Shown: positions 31,957 through 41,373 of the stretch, in pieces | How the letters are laid out: each line of letters opens with the position of its first letter | How positions within the stretch are numbered: the stretch's first letter is position 1 | Origin: CAVPTL01 sp963729195 | GTDB taxonomy: Bacteria > Actinomycetota > Thermoleophilia > Gaiellales > JAICJC01 | Assembly: GCA_963729195.1 (NCBI GenBank) | Contig: CAVSNF010000031.1 | Span: 1 to 64,000, forward strand | Direction of reading: 5' to 3' | Length of the DNA: 64,000 nucleotides | The notes under the pieces: model-generated | Database searches by the model: none | What the model was told of the DNA's origin: nothing | What the model saw: only the letters and a program-made list of their open reading frames with translations | Position numbers and translations under genes: made by a program

Positions 31957-33487
31957 CTAGCTCGTGCGCGCCCTCACCAGGTCGGCCGACTTCTCGCCGA
32001 TCATGAAGGTGCCGACCACCGGGTTCACGGTGGGCATGCTCGGGAAGATCGAGCCGTCGGCGATGCTGATGCCCTCGAGGCCGCGTATCCGCAGCTCGGG
32101 GTCGACCACGGCCAGGTCGTCGCCGGCGTCGCCCATGCGGCACGTGCCCGACGGGTGGTAGACGGTGTGGTGCACCGCCCGGCCGTACTCGGACAGCGCC
32201 CTCGTCCGAGGTGATGTCGGGGCCGGGTGCGATCTCGCGCTCGATCCAGTCGGCGAATGGGCCTTCGGCGGCCACCTGGCGGGCGATCTTGAGCCCGTCC
32301 ACGATCGTCTGCTCGTCGTAGCCGTCCTCGTCGGTGAAGTACTTGAAGTCCAGCGCCGGCTTGATGTTGGGATCCTTCGAGAGCAGGTACAGCCGGCCCT
32401 TGGAATGCGAGCGGGGGATGTTGGGGGTCATGCAGATGCACCAGCGGTCGTCCGGCACCTCGTAGCCCAGCCGCTCGGTGTTGAACGTGAACGGGAGCTG
32501 ATAGGTGTGGTACATCAGGTCGGGCCGTTCGTCGTTGCCCAGGCGGTTCACGAACAGGGCGCAGTCGGCGTCCATGCAGCCCTCGGGGCCCATCGGCCGC
32601 TTCAGCTTCCAGATGATGATCGACTCGGGATGGTCGATCAGGTTCTCGCCCACTCCGGGCAGGTCTGCGACCACGTCGATGCCGAAGTGCTCGAGCTGCT
32701 TGCGCGGGCCGACGCCGGAGTACATCAGGAGCCGCGGCGTGTCCACAGAGCCGCAGGCGACGATGATCTCGCGGCTTGCGGCGACCCGGTCGACGCCGCC
32801 GCTCTTGTCCTCGGTGTGCACCGCCACGGCGCGGTTGCCCGAGAACTCGATCCGGTGGGCGCGGGTGTCGGTGCGCACCTCCAGGTTGGCGCGCTTGCCC
32901 ATGATCGGGTGCAGGTACATCACGCTGGAGGACGAGCGCACGCCGTTGGCGTCGTTGTAGCCGACGTCCAGGAACCCGGCGCCGTCGTGGAACGGTGCGG
33001 CGTTCCAGTCGGTGTTTCGGTCGACGCCGAGGGCGGCGCCGCAGGCCTCGATCCAGTCGTACAGGATCGCGTTTCGATCCTTCTCGGCCACGATCTGGTG
33101 CGGGCCGGGGATGCGCTGGTAGTACTCCTCCATGCCTTCGGGCTCCCAGCCGGCGCAGCCCTGGTCGACCCAATCCTGCCAGTCGCCGGGGAACGGCTTG
33201 AACCAGATCATGGTGTTGTGGGAGGAGCAGCCGCCGAGCACCGCGGCGCGCGAGTGCACGATGTGGGCGTTGCCGCGCGGCTGCAGCGTGGTCGTGTAGG
33301 CCAGGTCGATCGGGCCTTCGAGCAGCCCCAGCCAGTGCCGGATCTGGAGCACGTCTTCGAATCCGACGTCGGTCGGGCCCCACTCCAGGATGCACACCGA
33401 GACATTCGGATCTTCCGAGAGCCGAGCGGCCACAGCCGCCCCCGCGCTTCCGCCGCCCACCACCACATAATCGAACGTGTCTGCCAT
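31957..33487 (-). CDS. GMC-family FAD oxidoreductase (choline dehydrogenase-like)
   Basis: About 509 residues from ATG 33487. The N-terminal FAD motif is YVVVGGGSAGAAVAARLSED; AAVLGGCSSHNTMIWFKPFP is GMC signature 1 and ACGSVDTPRLLMYSGVGP is signature 2. The C-terminus has YHPSGTCRMG and the catalytic region ending in FPSMPTVNPVVGTFMIGEKS. It oxidises a primary alcohol, substrate unknown. One break near 32203 needs one base removed to join DEG to SEYGRAVHHTVYHPSG. Confidence 0.9.
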
Positions 33488-33543
33488 GACGACTCCCGTG
33501 TCGAAGATTGGGTGGTCATCCTCGCACACGTTCCCTGGTTTGC

Positions 33544-33571
33544 GAATAAAGGTGCCAGGCACCGTTATTAC
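33544..33571. repeat. Dispersed palindrome, copy 2 (degenerate ends)
   Basis: Core GGTGCCAGGCACC with imperfect ar arms (GAATAAA on the left, GTTATTAC on the right). It lies in the divergent gap between the GMC oxidoreductase and the toxin-antitoxin genes; unlike copies 3-6 it is not at a convergent gene end. Confidence 0.85.
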
Positions 33572-33609
33572 CTTCACGCCCGGTGATCTCCGGCCAACGC
33601 TCGCGTGAC

Positions 33610-33640
33610 TTGCTCGTATTACGGTATATGCAGCTATACT
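33610..33640 (+). promoter_or_regulatory. Putative promoter/operator of the toxin-antitoxin operon
   Basis: A -10-like TATACT lies at 33635-33640 and a weak -35-like TTGCTC at 33610-33615 (19-base spacer). An inverted repeat GTATA (33624-33628)/TATAC (33635-33639) covers the -10, a usual place for autoregulation. The antitoxin ATG is only eight bases after the -10, so the transcript could be leaderless. Confidence 0.45.
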
Positions 33641-33647
33641 GCGAACC

Positions 33648-33932
33648 ATGGATCACCCGTTCGTCACCCTTCAGGCCCGTGGAGTGCTTTCACTGCCGGC
33701 TGATGTCCGTCGCCGGCATGGATTGGATCGCCCGGGCGCCCAGGTTGAGGTGGTCGAGCGCGAAGACGGCATCCTGCTACGTCCCCACGTTCCGATTCCT
33801 GCGGATCAGACGTGGTTCTGGACGGATCGGTGGCAGCGGATGGAGCGCGAAGCTGACGCGGACATCAAGGCCGGCCGCGTCGCGACGTTCGAGAATGGCG
33901 ACGATTTCCTTGGCTCCCTCGATGACGAGTGA
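33648..33932 (+). CDS. AbrB/MazE-type antitoxin
   Basis: 94 residues. The N-terminal 50 form a SpoVT/AbrB swapped-hairpin domain (VTLQARGVLSLPADVRRRHG, then AQVEVVEREDGILLRP). The acidic C-terminal tail (ENGDDFLGSLDDE) would bind and neutralise the toxin. It overlaps the toxin gene by GTGA. Probably represses its own promoter. Confidence 0.8.
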   Translation: MDHPFVTLQARGVLSLPADVRRRHGLDRPGAQVEVVEREDGILLRPHVPIPADQTWFWTDRWQRMEREADADIKAGRVATFENGDDFLGSLDDE

Positions 33933-34237
33933 AGTACCAGCGCACGGACGCGTTCATCCGCGACTACCGGCGGTTGTCCAAGTCTGAACAGGCCCTCGTG
34001 AAGGCTGCGTTGCCGTTGTTCATCACGGCCGCTGAGAGAATTGTCGCCGAGCCGGGGACGCCGTGGCCGGCAGCTCTGCGAGTCAAGTCGGTCGAAGGCG
34101 CGAAGGGGGTCTGGGAGATGACCTGGTCGTTTTCAGGCCCCGATGGCCGAGCCACGTTCGAGTGGGGCCGCGTCGGAGACGAGGTGTGCATCCGGTGGCG
34201 TCGAATCGGGAATCACGCGATTTTCAACGACCCGTAA
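33929..34237 (+). CDS. RelE/ParE-like toxin
   Basis: 102 residues from GTG 33929. It has the RelE-superfamily layout: FIRDYRRLSKSEQALVKAAL helices, then strands VWEMTWSFSGPDGRATFEWG and EVCIRWRRIGNHAIF. In this family such proteins are mRNA-cutting toxins or gyrase inhibitors; which applies is not clear here. Translationally coupled to the antitoxin. Confidence 0.75.
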   Translation: MKYQRTDAFIRDYRRLSKSEQALVKAALPLFITAAERIVAEPGTPWPAALRVKSVEGAKGVWEMTWSFSGPDGRATFEWGRVGDEVCIRWRRIGNHAIFNDP

Positions 34238-34298
34238 CGAACTGGGTCGGCCGATCAGTCGGCAGGAACCGTGCCCACCCGTGCCGTAAACTGCCTGC

Positions 34299-36291
34299 AT
34301 GCATTCCTCTTACGCGCTCTCATCCGATGATTTCAGCGTCGAGCGGGGAGACTCGGTCTCCACGCTCGCCGATCTCTGGCCCGGCGGATGGACTCCGCAG
34401 GACCGGCTCGGCGTGGTCATGGCCAACCCCATGGACGGCGTCGGCTGTTCCAACCTGATCTGCGCCACCACCACGCTCTTCTACGACCACCTGCGCGAGA
34501 CCAAGGGCACCGGCAACTTCTTCCGCTACGCCGACAACTTCATGATCGGGATCGGGTGCGAGCCGGGCGACTTCAACCAGCTCGACGTGTGGCCGCTGCA
34601 CAAGTTCGTGACCATCATCCAGCCGACCGCCGAGGCGCTGGTCGAGGCGATCACCGATCGCGGCATCACGCTGCTGGCGATCCCCGAGACCGGCGCCCGC
34701 TGCCGCGGCGAGGTCGTGCTCTCGACCTGGAACACGTATCTCGAGACCGTGCGCTGCGTGGTCACCTACTCGGCGCTCACCGGCCGTGCCCGCGACGCCG
34801 ACCTGTCGCTGGTGGGAAACCGGGTGGTCGAGTCATACGTCGAGCAGGCGATCTTCTCGACGCCCGGCATCGACGCCGGCCTTCAGGCCCGCCTGCGGCG
34901 GCTTCGCCGAAACCTCGATCGCGCCGAGAAGCAGCCGGTCGAGCAGTACCGCACGCTCCCCAACCCCGCCGCCGCCCGCGCGCTGCTGGGCGTCACGATG
35001 GTGCTGCCGCCCGGCCATCAGGAGCTGACCCGCCGGGCCACCCCGACCACGATCATGCCGGTCGAGGTGCCGATCACGCCGTCCGACACCTTTGCACCCC
35101 CTTTTGACGGCGCCGCCGCCGCGGCCATGATCGTGAGCGAGCCGGCCCCATCCGGGGTCTACCCGGACGGCCTGCTGCGCACCGGGTTCGATGCCATCCA
35201 GCGGCGGCTGGGCGGCACCTTCGGCGAGTTCGAGGGCTGGGAGTGGATCTCGGACTTCGGCGATCCCGTCGCCGAGCACCACGCCGTGCGCGAGGCGGTC
35301 GGCGTGTGGGACGAGTCGCCGCTGCGCAAGTGGTTCTTCAAGGGCAAGGATGCGCTGGCGGCCGCCGATCACGTCTTCACCAGCGACATGGCTGCGCTGG
35401 CCGTCGGGCAGTGCCGGTACGGGCCGTTCTGCGACCGCAACGGCAAGATGCTCGGCGACGGCGTGGTCTACCGCGGTGAGGACGACGAGAGCGTGTTCGT
35501 CGTGACCGCGCTCGAGTCCGACGCCGACCACTTCCGCCAGGCGTGCTCGCACCTCGACCTGGAGATCGAGGAGCGCACGTTCGAGATCCCCCACCTGCAG
35601 CTGCAGGGCCCGCGCTCGCGCGAGCTGCTCGAGCCGGCTGACCGACGCCGACGTGGAGGGGCTCAAGTACTTCCGCTGGTTCCCGGAGCCGATCAAGGTC
35701 GGCGGCGTCGACGGCTGCTACGTGTCGCGCACCGGCTACTCGGGCGAGATCGGCTACGAGATCTTCGTGCCGCGCGAGGGCGCCGAGCGGGTGTGGCAGG
35801 CGGTGCTCGACCAGGGCGCCGACATCGGCATCCGCCCCTACGGGCTGGCCGCGGTGGAGTCGCTGCGGATCGAGGCCGGGCTGATCTTCCTCGGGTTCGA
35901 CTACTTCCCGTCGGTGACCTCGCCGTTCCACGTCAACCTCGATCGCATGATCAAGCTCGAGAAGCCCGACTTCGTCGGCAAGGACGCGCTGGTGGCCGAG
36001 CAGGAGGCAGGGATCACGCATCGCACGGTCACGCTCGTGATCGCCGGCGACGAGGCGCCCGACTACAACACGCCGGTGTTCCAGAACGGGCGCGGCGTGG
36101 GCAAGCTGACCTCGCCGTCGGCGGGCCGCTCGCCCACCGTCGACAAGCTGATCGCGATGGCCACGATCGACGTCGAGCTGACGACCCCGGGATCGCAGGT
36201 CGAGGTCACCCTGCCCGACGGCCGGTTGGTGCCCGCGATCGTGGACACGCTGCCGATCTACGACCCGCAGAAGACCCGGCCCCGCAGCTAG
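34299..36291 (+). CDS. Folate-type aminomethyltransferase (GcvT family) with unrecognised N-terminal domain
   Basis: About 663 residues. The C-terminal 370 residues are a GcvT/DmdA-like tetrahydrofolate-binding transferase: HHAVREAVGVWDESPLRKWF, DRNGKMLGDGVVYR, CYVSRTGYSGEIGYEIFVP and YGLAAVESLRIEAGLIFLG. The first 215 residues (for example LGVVMANPMDGVGCSNLICA and HKFVTIIQPTAEALVEAITD) match no family I know. One break near 35637 needs one base removed. Such enzymes move methyl groups from N-, O- or S-methyl compounds to tetrahydrofolate; the substrate is unknown. The racemase-like gene follows 14 bases later. Confidence 0.82.
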
Positions 36292-36305
36292 CCGCGAGGA
36301 CGACG

Positions 36306-36995
36306 ATGGATCCCGACGGCCCCATCGGAGTGATCGCCTCGGGAAGCGGTGCGGCGGCGCTGGTGGCCGATCTGCGCCGGCGGATGCCGCACGAGGACGT
36401 GATCTCGATGTCCGACGACGGCCATCCGGCCTGGGCGCGGCTGCGGGGCACGTTCGTGCAAGAGCGGGTGCAGGCGATCACCGTCGACCTGTGCAACGCG
36501 GGAGCCAAGCTGATCATCCTGGGATCGCTCCAGGGCACCCTGGACGGGCTCGAGGTGGCCCGTGCCGCGACGCCGGCGCCGGTGATCGGGATCGACCTGC
36601 GGTTCGCGGTCGATCGCGCGTTTGCGCTCTCCCGCGGCGGGCCGGTTGCGATCGTGGCCGGCTCGCAGACGGTGCGGATTCCCCAGCTGCAGGGCGCGCT
36701 CAAGCGGCTGCGGTCAGGCGGGCTGCCGCTGATCGACCCGCGAGCGGGTGAGTTCGGCGGCTATCGCGGTCTGGTGCTGGCCGGCGGCCCGGCCTCGTCG
36801 ACCGGTGCGCGGATCGCGGCTGCGGCCGACCCCGGCGCGATCGTGGTCGATACCGCCGCCGTGGCAGCCGCCCAGGCCCATCGCCTGCTGGCCCGCTCGG
36901 CCGGCCTGGCTCACCGCCGCCGCGCCGGCCGCCAGCTGCGGCAGAGCTCCTACCCCGCCGGCGCCCCCGCGCTGAGACCGTCGAAGCGTGGGTGA
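36306..36995 (+). CDS. Racemase-like protein (MurI/Asp-Glu racemase fold) without catalytic cysteines
   Basis: 229 residues from ATG 36306. The start IGVIASGSGAAALVADLRRR and the middle ITVDLCNAGAKLIILGSLQG, then PAPVIGIDLRFAVDRAF, follow the layout of glutamate/aspartate racemases. Where those have the first catalytic Cys (ACNTA-like) this protein has GSLQG, and the second (GCTHY-like) is replaced by LAGGPASS. It is therefore unlikely to racemise amino acids by the usual mechanism; a binding role is possible. The TGA stop lies inside repeat copy 3. Confidence 0.6.
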   Translation: MDPDGPIGVIASGSGAAALVADLRRRMPHEDVISMSDDGHPAWARLRGTFVQERVQAITVDLCNAGAKLIILGSLQGTLDGLEVARAATPAPVIGIDLRFAVDRAFALSRGGPVAIVAGSQTVRIPQLQGALKRLRSGGLPLIDPRAGEFGGYRGLVLAGGPASSTGARIAAAADPGAIVVDTAAVAAAQAHRLLARSAGLAHRRRAGRQLRQSSYPAGAPALRPSKRG

Positions 36996-37022
36996 ATAAC
37001 GGTGCCTGGCACCGTTATTCAC
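36992..37022. repeat. Dispersed palindrome, copy 3 (perfect; holds both stop codons)
   Basis: Perfect 15-bp arms (GTGAATAAC-GGTGCC) around a T. The left-arm TGA (36993-36995) ends the racemase-like gene; the right-arm TGA on the minus strand (37021-37019) ends the FAD oxidase. Confidence 0.95.
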
Positions 37023-38390
37023 GTCTTCTTGCCGGGGTTCATCAGGTTCTTGGGGTCGAAGGTCTGCTTGATGCGGTTGTGCAGCTCGACGGCTGTCGGG
37101 CTCCACTGAAGACCCGAGCCGGCCGCGCTTCATCCAGCCGATGCCGTGCTCGCCCGAGATCGACCCTCCCAGCTCGGCGGCCAGCTCGAACAGCTCGTCG
37201 CAGGCCAGGTGCGCGCGGCTGATCGCCTCGCCGTCGTGCTGTCCAGCAGGAAGCTCGAGTGCAGGTTGCCGTCGCCGGCATGGCCCCAGCTGCAGGCATC
37301 CAGCCCGTGCCGGGCGCCGATCTCGAGCGTGCCCGTCGACCGCCTCGGCCAGCCGGTCGAGCGGCACCACCACGTCCTCCGAGAGCTTGCCGCCGAGATG
37401 GGCCGTGACCGCGATCGAGACGCCGTCGCGCCACCGCCACAGCGCGGCGATCCCCTCGGCGGTGTCGAAGCGCGCCACCCTCAGCGCGTCCTCGGCCAAG
37501 ACCGCGGCCAGCTCGGCGGCGAGTGCATCGGCCTCTGCGGCTGACCCGTCGGCCTCGGCCAGCACCATGAACCCGGCGCCCGGCGGGGATCTGCCCCGGG
37601 AAGGCCGCGGCCGACAGCTCGATCGTGCGCGCGTCGAGGTACTCGAGCGCCGCCACCTGCAGGCCGTTTCCCAGCACGCTCTCGAGCGCCCGGCAGCCGG
37701 TGGCGACGTCGGGGTACACCGCCGCCACCGGGATCGCGGCCTCGGGCGCGGGAATCAGCCGCAGCCACGCCGCGGTGACGATCCCGAGCGTCCCCTCCGA
37801 GCCGATCAGAAGGCTCTTGAGGTCATAGCCGGCGACGTCCTTGCGCATCGCGCCGCCCACCGAGATCAGCTCGCCGGGCGGCACCACCGCCTCCAGGCCG
37901 GTCACCCACGCTCCGGTCACCCCGTACTTGAATGCGTGCGGGCCGCCGGCGTTGGTGGCGATGTTGCCGCCGATCTGCGACTGCTCGGCCGCGCCCGGGT
38001 CGGGCGGGAACAGACAGGCCGCTCTCGCGCACGATCCGGCGCAGCTCGGAGGTGGGCAGGCCGGCCTCGACCTGGATCCGCCAGAGCAGCGGATCGAAGC
38101 TTCGGATCCGCACCATCCGGGCCAGGTCGACCACCACGCCGCCGGACACCGGCACCGCGCCACCGGCGAAGCCGCGTCCCGCCGCCGCGCGGCACGATCG
38201 CGACGTCTCGCTCGTAGCACCAGGCCACCACCGCAGCCACCTGCTCGGCGTCGCGGGGAAGCACCACCGCATCGGGCATGCCCTCCAGCCCGGCCGCCTC
38301 GGTGGCGTCGGCGCGGTACAGCGAGGGCGGCGGGTCGAGCACCGAGTCCGCCCCAACGACCGCGGCCAGGTCATTGGAGAGCGTGCTCAT
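37019..38390 (-). CDS. FAD-linked oxidase (GlcD/lactate-glycolate dehydrogenase-like)
   Basis: About 455 residues from ATG 38390. The FAD-binding type 4 domain shows IVPRGGGTGFAGGAVPV (after healing) and GGNIATNAGGPHAFKYGVTG; the C-terminal cap has GHAGDGNLHSSFLL, SISGEHGIGWMKRGR and DPKNLMNPGKK. It oxidises an alpha-hydroxy acid such as glycolate or lactate. Six breaks are needed: five with one base removed (near 38170, 38025, 37583, 37330, 37115) and one with a base added (near 37245). This is the most damaged gene in the window, yet each piece is well conserved. The stop is inside repeat copy 3. Confidence 0.88.
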
Positions 38391-38411
38391 CGGGCGCGTA
38401 CGATACCAACC

Positions 38412-39192
38412 TTGAAACTCGCGACCTGGAACGTCAACTCGATCAAGATGCGGTTGCCGCGCGTGCTCGAGTTCCTCGAGCAGCACCGCCCCGACGTGCT
38501 CTGCATGCAGGAGACCAAGTCCGAGTCGGCGGCGTTCCCGCACGCCGAGCTGGCCGCGGCAGGCTACGCCGCGGTCGACCAGTCCGCCGGGCGCTGGGCC
38601 GGAGTCGCCATCGCCGCGCCGGTCGAGCACCCGCTCACCGGCGTCACCACCGGCCTCCCCGGCGAGGCCGAGCCGGACGAGGCCCGCTGGATCGAGGCGG
38701 ATGTCGCCGGCCTGCGCGTCTGCAGCACCTACGTCCCCAACGGCCGGGAGCTCGGCACCGAGGCGTTCGCGTCCAAGCTGACGTTTCTGGAAGCCATGGC
38801 CGAGCGGGTGCGGAGCCTCGCCGGCAGCGCCGCTGGTGGTGATGGGCGACATGAACATCGCCCCCACCGACCTGGACGTGTACGACCCGGAGGCGTTCAT
38901 CGGCTCGACCCATGTCTCCGACGACGAGCGCAACAGGCTGGCCGAGATCCTGGCCGCCGGCGATCTGGTTGACGCGTTCACTGAGCGCCATCCCGGTGAA
39001 GTCGGATACACCTGGTGGGATTATCGCCAGGGCCACTTCCATCGCGGCATGGGTCTGCGCATCGATCTGGCGCTGCTGTCGGCAGGGCTGGCCCCCCGCA
39101 TCGTCGAATGCGGTATCGACCGGAACTACCGAAAGGGCCAGAAGCCTTCCGACCATGCGCCGCTTCTGGTCGAACTCACAGACCCGGCTTGA
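38412..39192 (+). CDS. xthA: Exodeoxyribonuclease III
   Basis: About 259 residues, starting LKLATWNVNSIKMRLPRVLE from a TTG at 38412. The AP-endonuclease motifs are complete: MQETKSE, VVMGDMNIAPTDLDVYDPEA, RIDLALLS and PSDHAPLLVEL. It repairs abasic sites and trims 3' ends. One break near 38831 needs one base removed (joins SLAGSA to VVMGDMN). It is divergent from the FAD oxidase gene. Confidence 0.92.
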
Positions 39193-39223
39193 GTTTTGCC
39201 GGCGCATCGCCGATCCTCGGCAG

Positions 39224-40751
39224 GTGCACCTGCGTCGCAAAGCCCTGGGGCTGGCAGCGCTTGGCCTGCTCCTGACTCCGGCTCTGGCTGTGTCTGCCGC
39301 CGGACACCCGGAGGGCGGCCCCGGAGCCTCGGGCCTGGCCAACCCGCCGGCCCGGATCGGGCTCGGGAGCACAGCCCGCCGTCCCGCCTGCACGCGACTA
39401 TCCCCAGGCGTTGTGGGAGCCGGCGTCGCCGCACAACTACACGGTCGCCGACCGGCCGGTGGACATCCCCATCCAGCGGCTGATCATCCACGTCGCCGAG
39501 GGCGGCTTTCGCGGCACCTACCAGTGGTTCAAGAATCGCGCCGCCGAGAGCTCGGCCCACTACGTGGTCGGCTCGGCCGGCCAGATCGCCCAGATGGTGC
39601 CCGAGCGAGACATCGCCTGGCACGCCGGCAACTGGCCGTACAACGAGACCTCGATCGGGATCGAGCACGCGGGATTCACGAATCGCACGGTCTTCCCCGA
39701 CGCGCAGTACCGGGCCTCGGCGCGGCTCGCCGGGTACCTCGCCCACAAGTATCTGATCAGGCCCGACCGCCAGCACGTGATCGGCCACAACCAGGTGCCC
39801 GACCCCAACCACCGCGGCCAGTTCGGCGGCTTCGCCCACCACACCGACCCCGGCCGCACCTGGAACTGGCCGCTGTACATGGCCTACCTGCGGATGAACG
39901 CGAACGACACCTACCAGCAGATCGTCGACTCGACGACGCCCAGCAGGATCACGCACAAGAACTCGAAGTGGCAGTACCGGCTCGATCTGCCCGACACGCA
40001 GAAGTACGACCTGTTCATGCGCTGGCCGTGCGGTGGGTCGCCCAAGGCGGTCACGGTGAGCGTTGCGACCGCGGGTGGCTCTCGCGCCGTGCACGTCGAC
40101 CAGACCCGGTACTGCAGCCGCGGCTGGAACCGGCTGGGAACGTTCGCGATGGCCGCCGGCGACGCGCCCAAGCTGGTGCTGTCCGGCTCGCCCACCGCCA
40201 ACCCGATGCGGGTGGTGGAGGTCACCGATCCCGAGCTGCCGACCGAGCCCCACGTGTCGATCGACCCCCAGCCCGGCGCGCTGCACGTCTCGTGGACGAA
40301 GGCGAGCGACAACATCGGCGTGGGCGGGTATCAGCTTTGGGTCGGTGGCGCCAAGATCTTTCAGGGCACCGACCTCGAGGCCACCGCCACCAAGCTCTCG
40401 TGCAGCAAGACCTACTCGGTCTCGGTGCGGGCGCTGGACATGATCTCGAACCGCTCGCCACGCGACCTGGTGTCGGCTACCACGCCGGATTGCCCGTCCA
40501 ATCCCACCGATCTGCTGGTATCCGACATCACCAAGACCACGGCCACGCTCTCATGGTCAGACGCCGGCGGCACCGGCACCGGCTTCGATACCTACCTGGA
40601 CGCCGTCCATCGGGCCTCGGTCGACTCCACCTCGTACACCTACACCGGGCTCAAATGCGGCACCACACATGTGTTCGGCGTGGCCTCGCACGACGCCGCT
40701 GGGCACATCTCCACACACGTGCACCTGTACGCCACCACGGCGCCCTGCTAG
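39224..40751 (+). CDS. Secreted N-acetylmuramoyl-L-alanine amidase with FN3-like domains
   Basis: About 508 residues from GTG 39224, beginning with a signal peptide (RRKALGLAALGLLLTPALAV, cleavage near VSA). Amidase_2/PGRP motifs: QRLIIHVAEGGFRGTYQWF, SAHYVVGSAGQIAQMVPERD, SIGIEHAG and the zinc region IGHNQVPDPNH followed by HHTDPGRTWNW. Two FN3-like modules (about 310-505) follow. It cleaves peptidoglycan stem peptides. One break near 39392, in the linker after the signal peptide, needs one base removed. Confidence 0.88.
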
Positions 40752-40777
40752 TCGCGCGTATCTCGAGTGCGTCTGCA

Positions 40778-41373
40778 TCACTTTGTCGGCTGATCGGAGG
40801 CTGCGAATGCTGCCCCGGCCGCGCTGTTCGAGGTGGGTTGCCAGCGCCAGAAACACCTGCGCGGTGGTGAGCGCGTCACCGAGCGCGTGGTGGGGTCGGT
40901 GGGCGGGCAGACCGAGCGCCTCGGCCACGTCCCCCAGCGACCGGAAGCCCGGGTCGGGCCGGCCCCGCTCGATCTCCCACAGCCGGTAGAGCTGGGCGGT
41001 GTCGAGCAGCTTGCGCGGCAGCCGCACGCCCAGTGATCGCAGTGGCTTGGACAGAAACCCGCGCTCGACCCACTCGGCGTGAGCGATCACCTCCGCCCCT
41101 CGAACGATCTCGGCCAGCGGCCTGAGCGCCTCGGGTGCCGTAGGTGCCTCGAGCAGATCCTGCGGTCGGATGCCGTGGATCACGATCGACTCCGACGGCA
41201 GGTCGCGTTGCGGGTTGACCAAGCCGTACACCGCGTCACCGGACACGATCCGGCCTCGCACGATCGGCACCGCCCCGAACGAGATCACCCGGTCGAGGCC
41301 GGGGGTCGAGCCCGGTCGTCTCGACATCGACCGACACCAGCCGCGCCTCTCGCCACGGCCCGCGCTGCATCAT
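40778..41373 (-). CDS. DnaQ-like 3'-5' exonuclease
   Basis: About 197 residues from ATG 41373. The DEDD motifs are seen: VSVDVETTG (ExoI), IAHAEWVERGFLSKPL (ExoII region) and HHALGDALTTAQVFLAL (ExoIII). One break near 41309 (in the loop after VETTG) and one near 40795 each need one base removed; the second gives a stop at 40778 and avoids overlap with the amidase gene. It overlaps the stop of the upstream nucleotidyltransferase gene (ATGATGA), so the two are translationally coupled. Confidence 0.82.

Noticed and set aside
34299..36995. A single 898-codon open frame joining the aminomethyltransferase to the racemase-like protein
   Set aside because: The join comes from the break near 35637. 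The true C-terminus of the transferase is in another frame and ends at 36291, before a separate ATG at 36306.
36306..36995. Functional glutamate racemase (murI)
   Set aside because: Both catalytic cysteine positions are replaced, and the gene is not linked to cell-wall genes.
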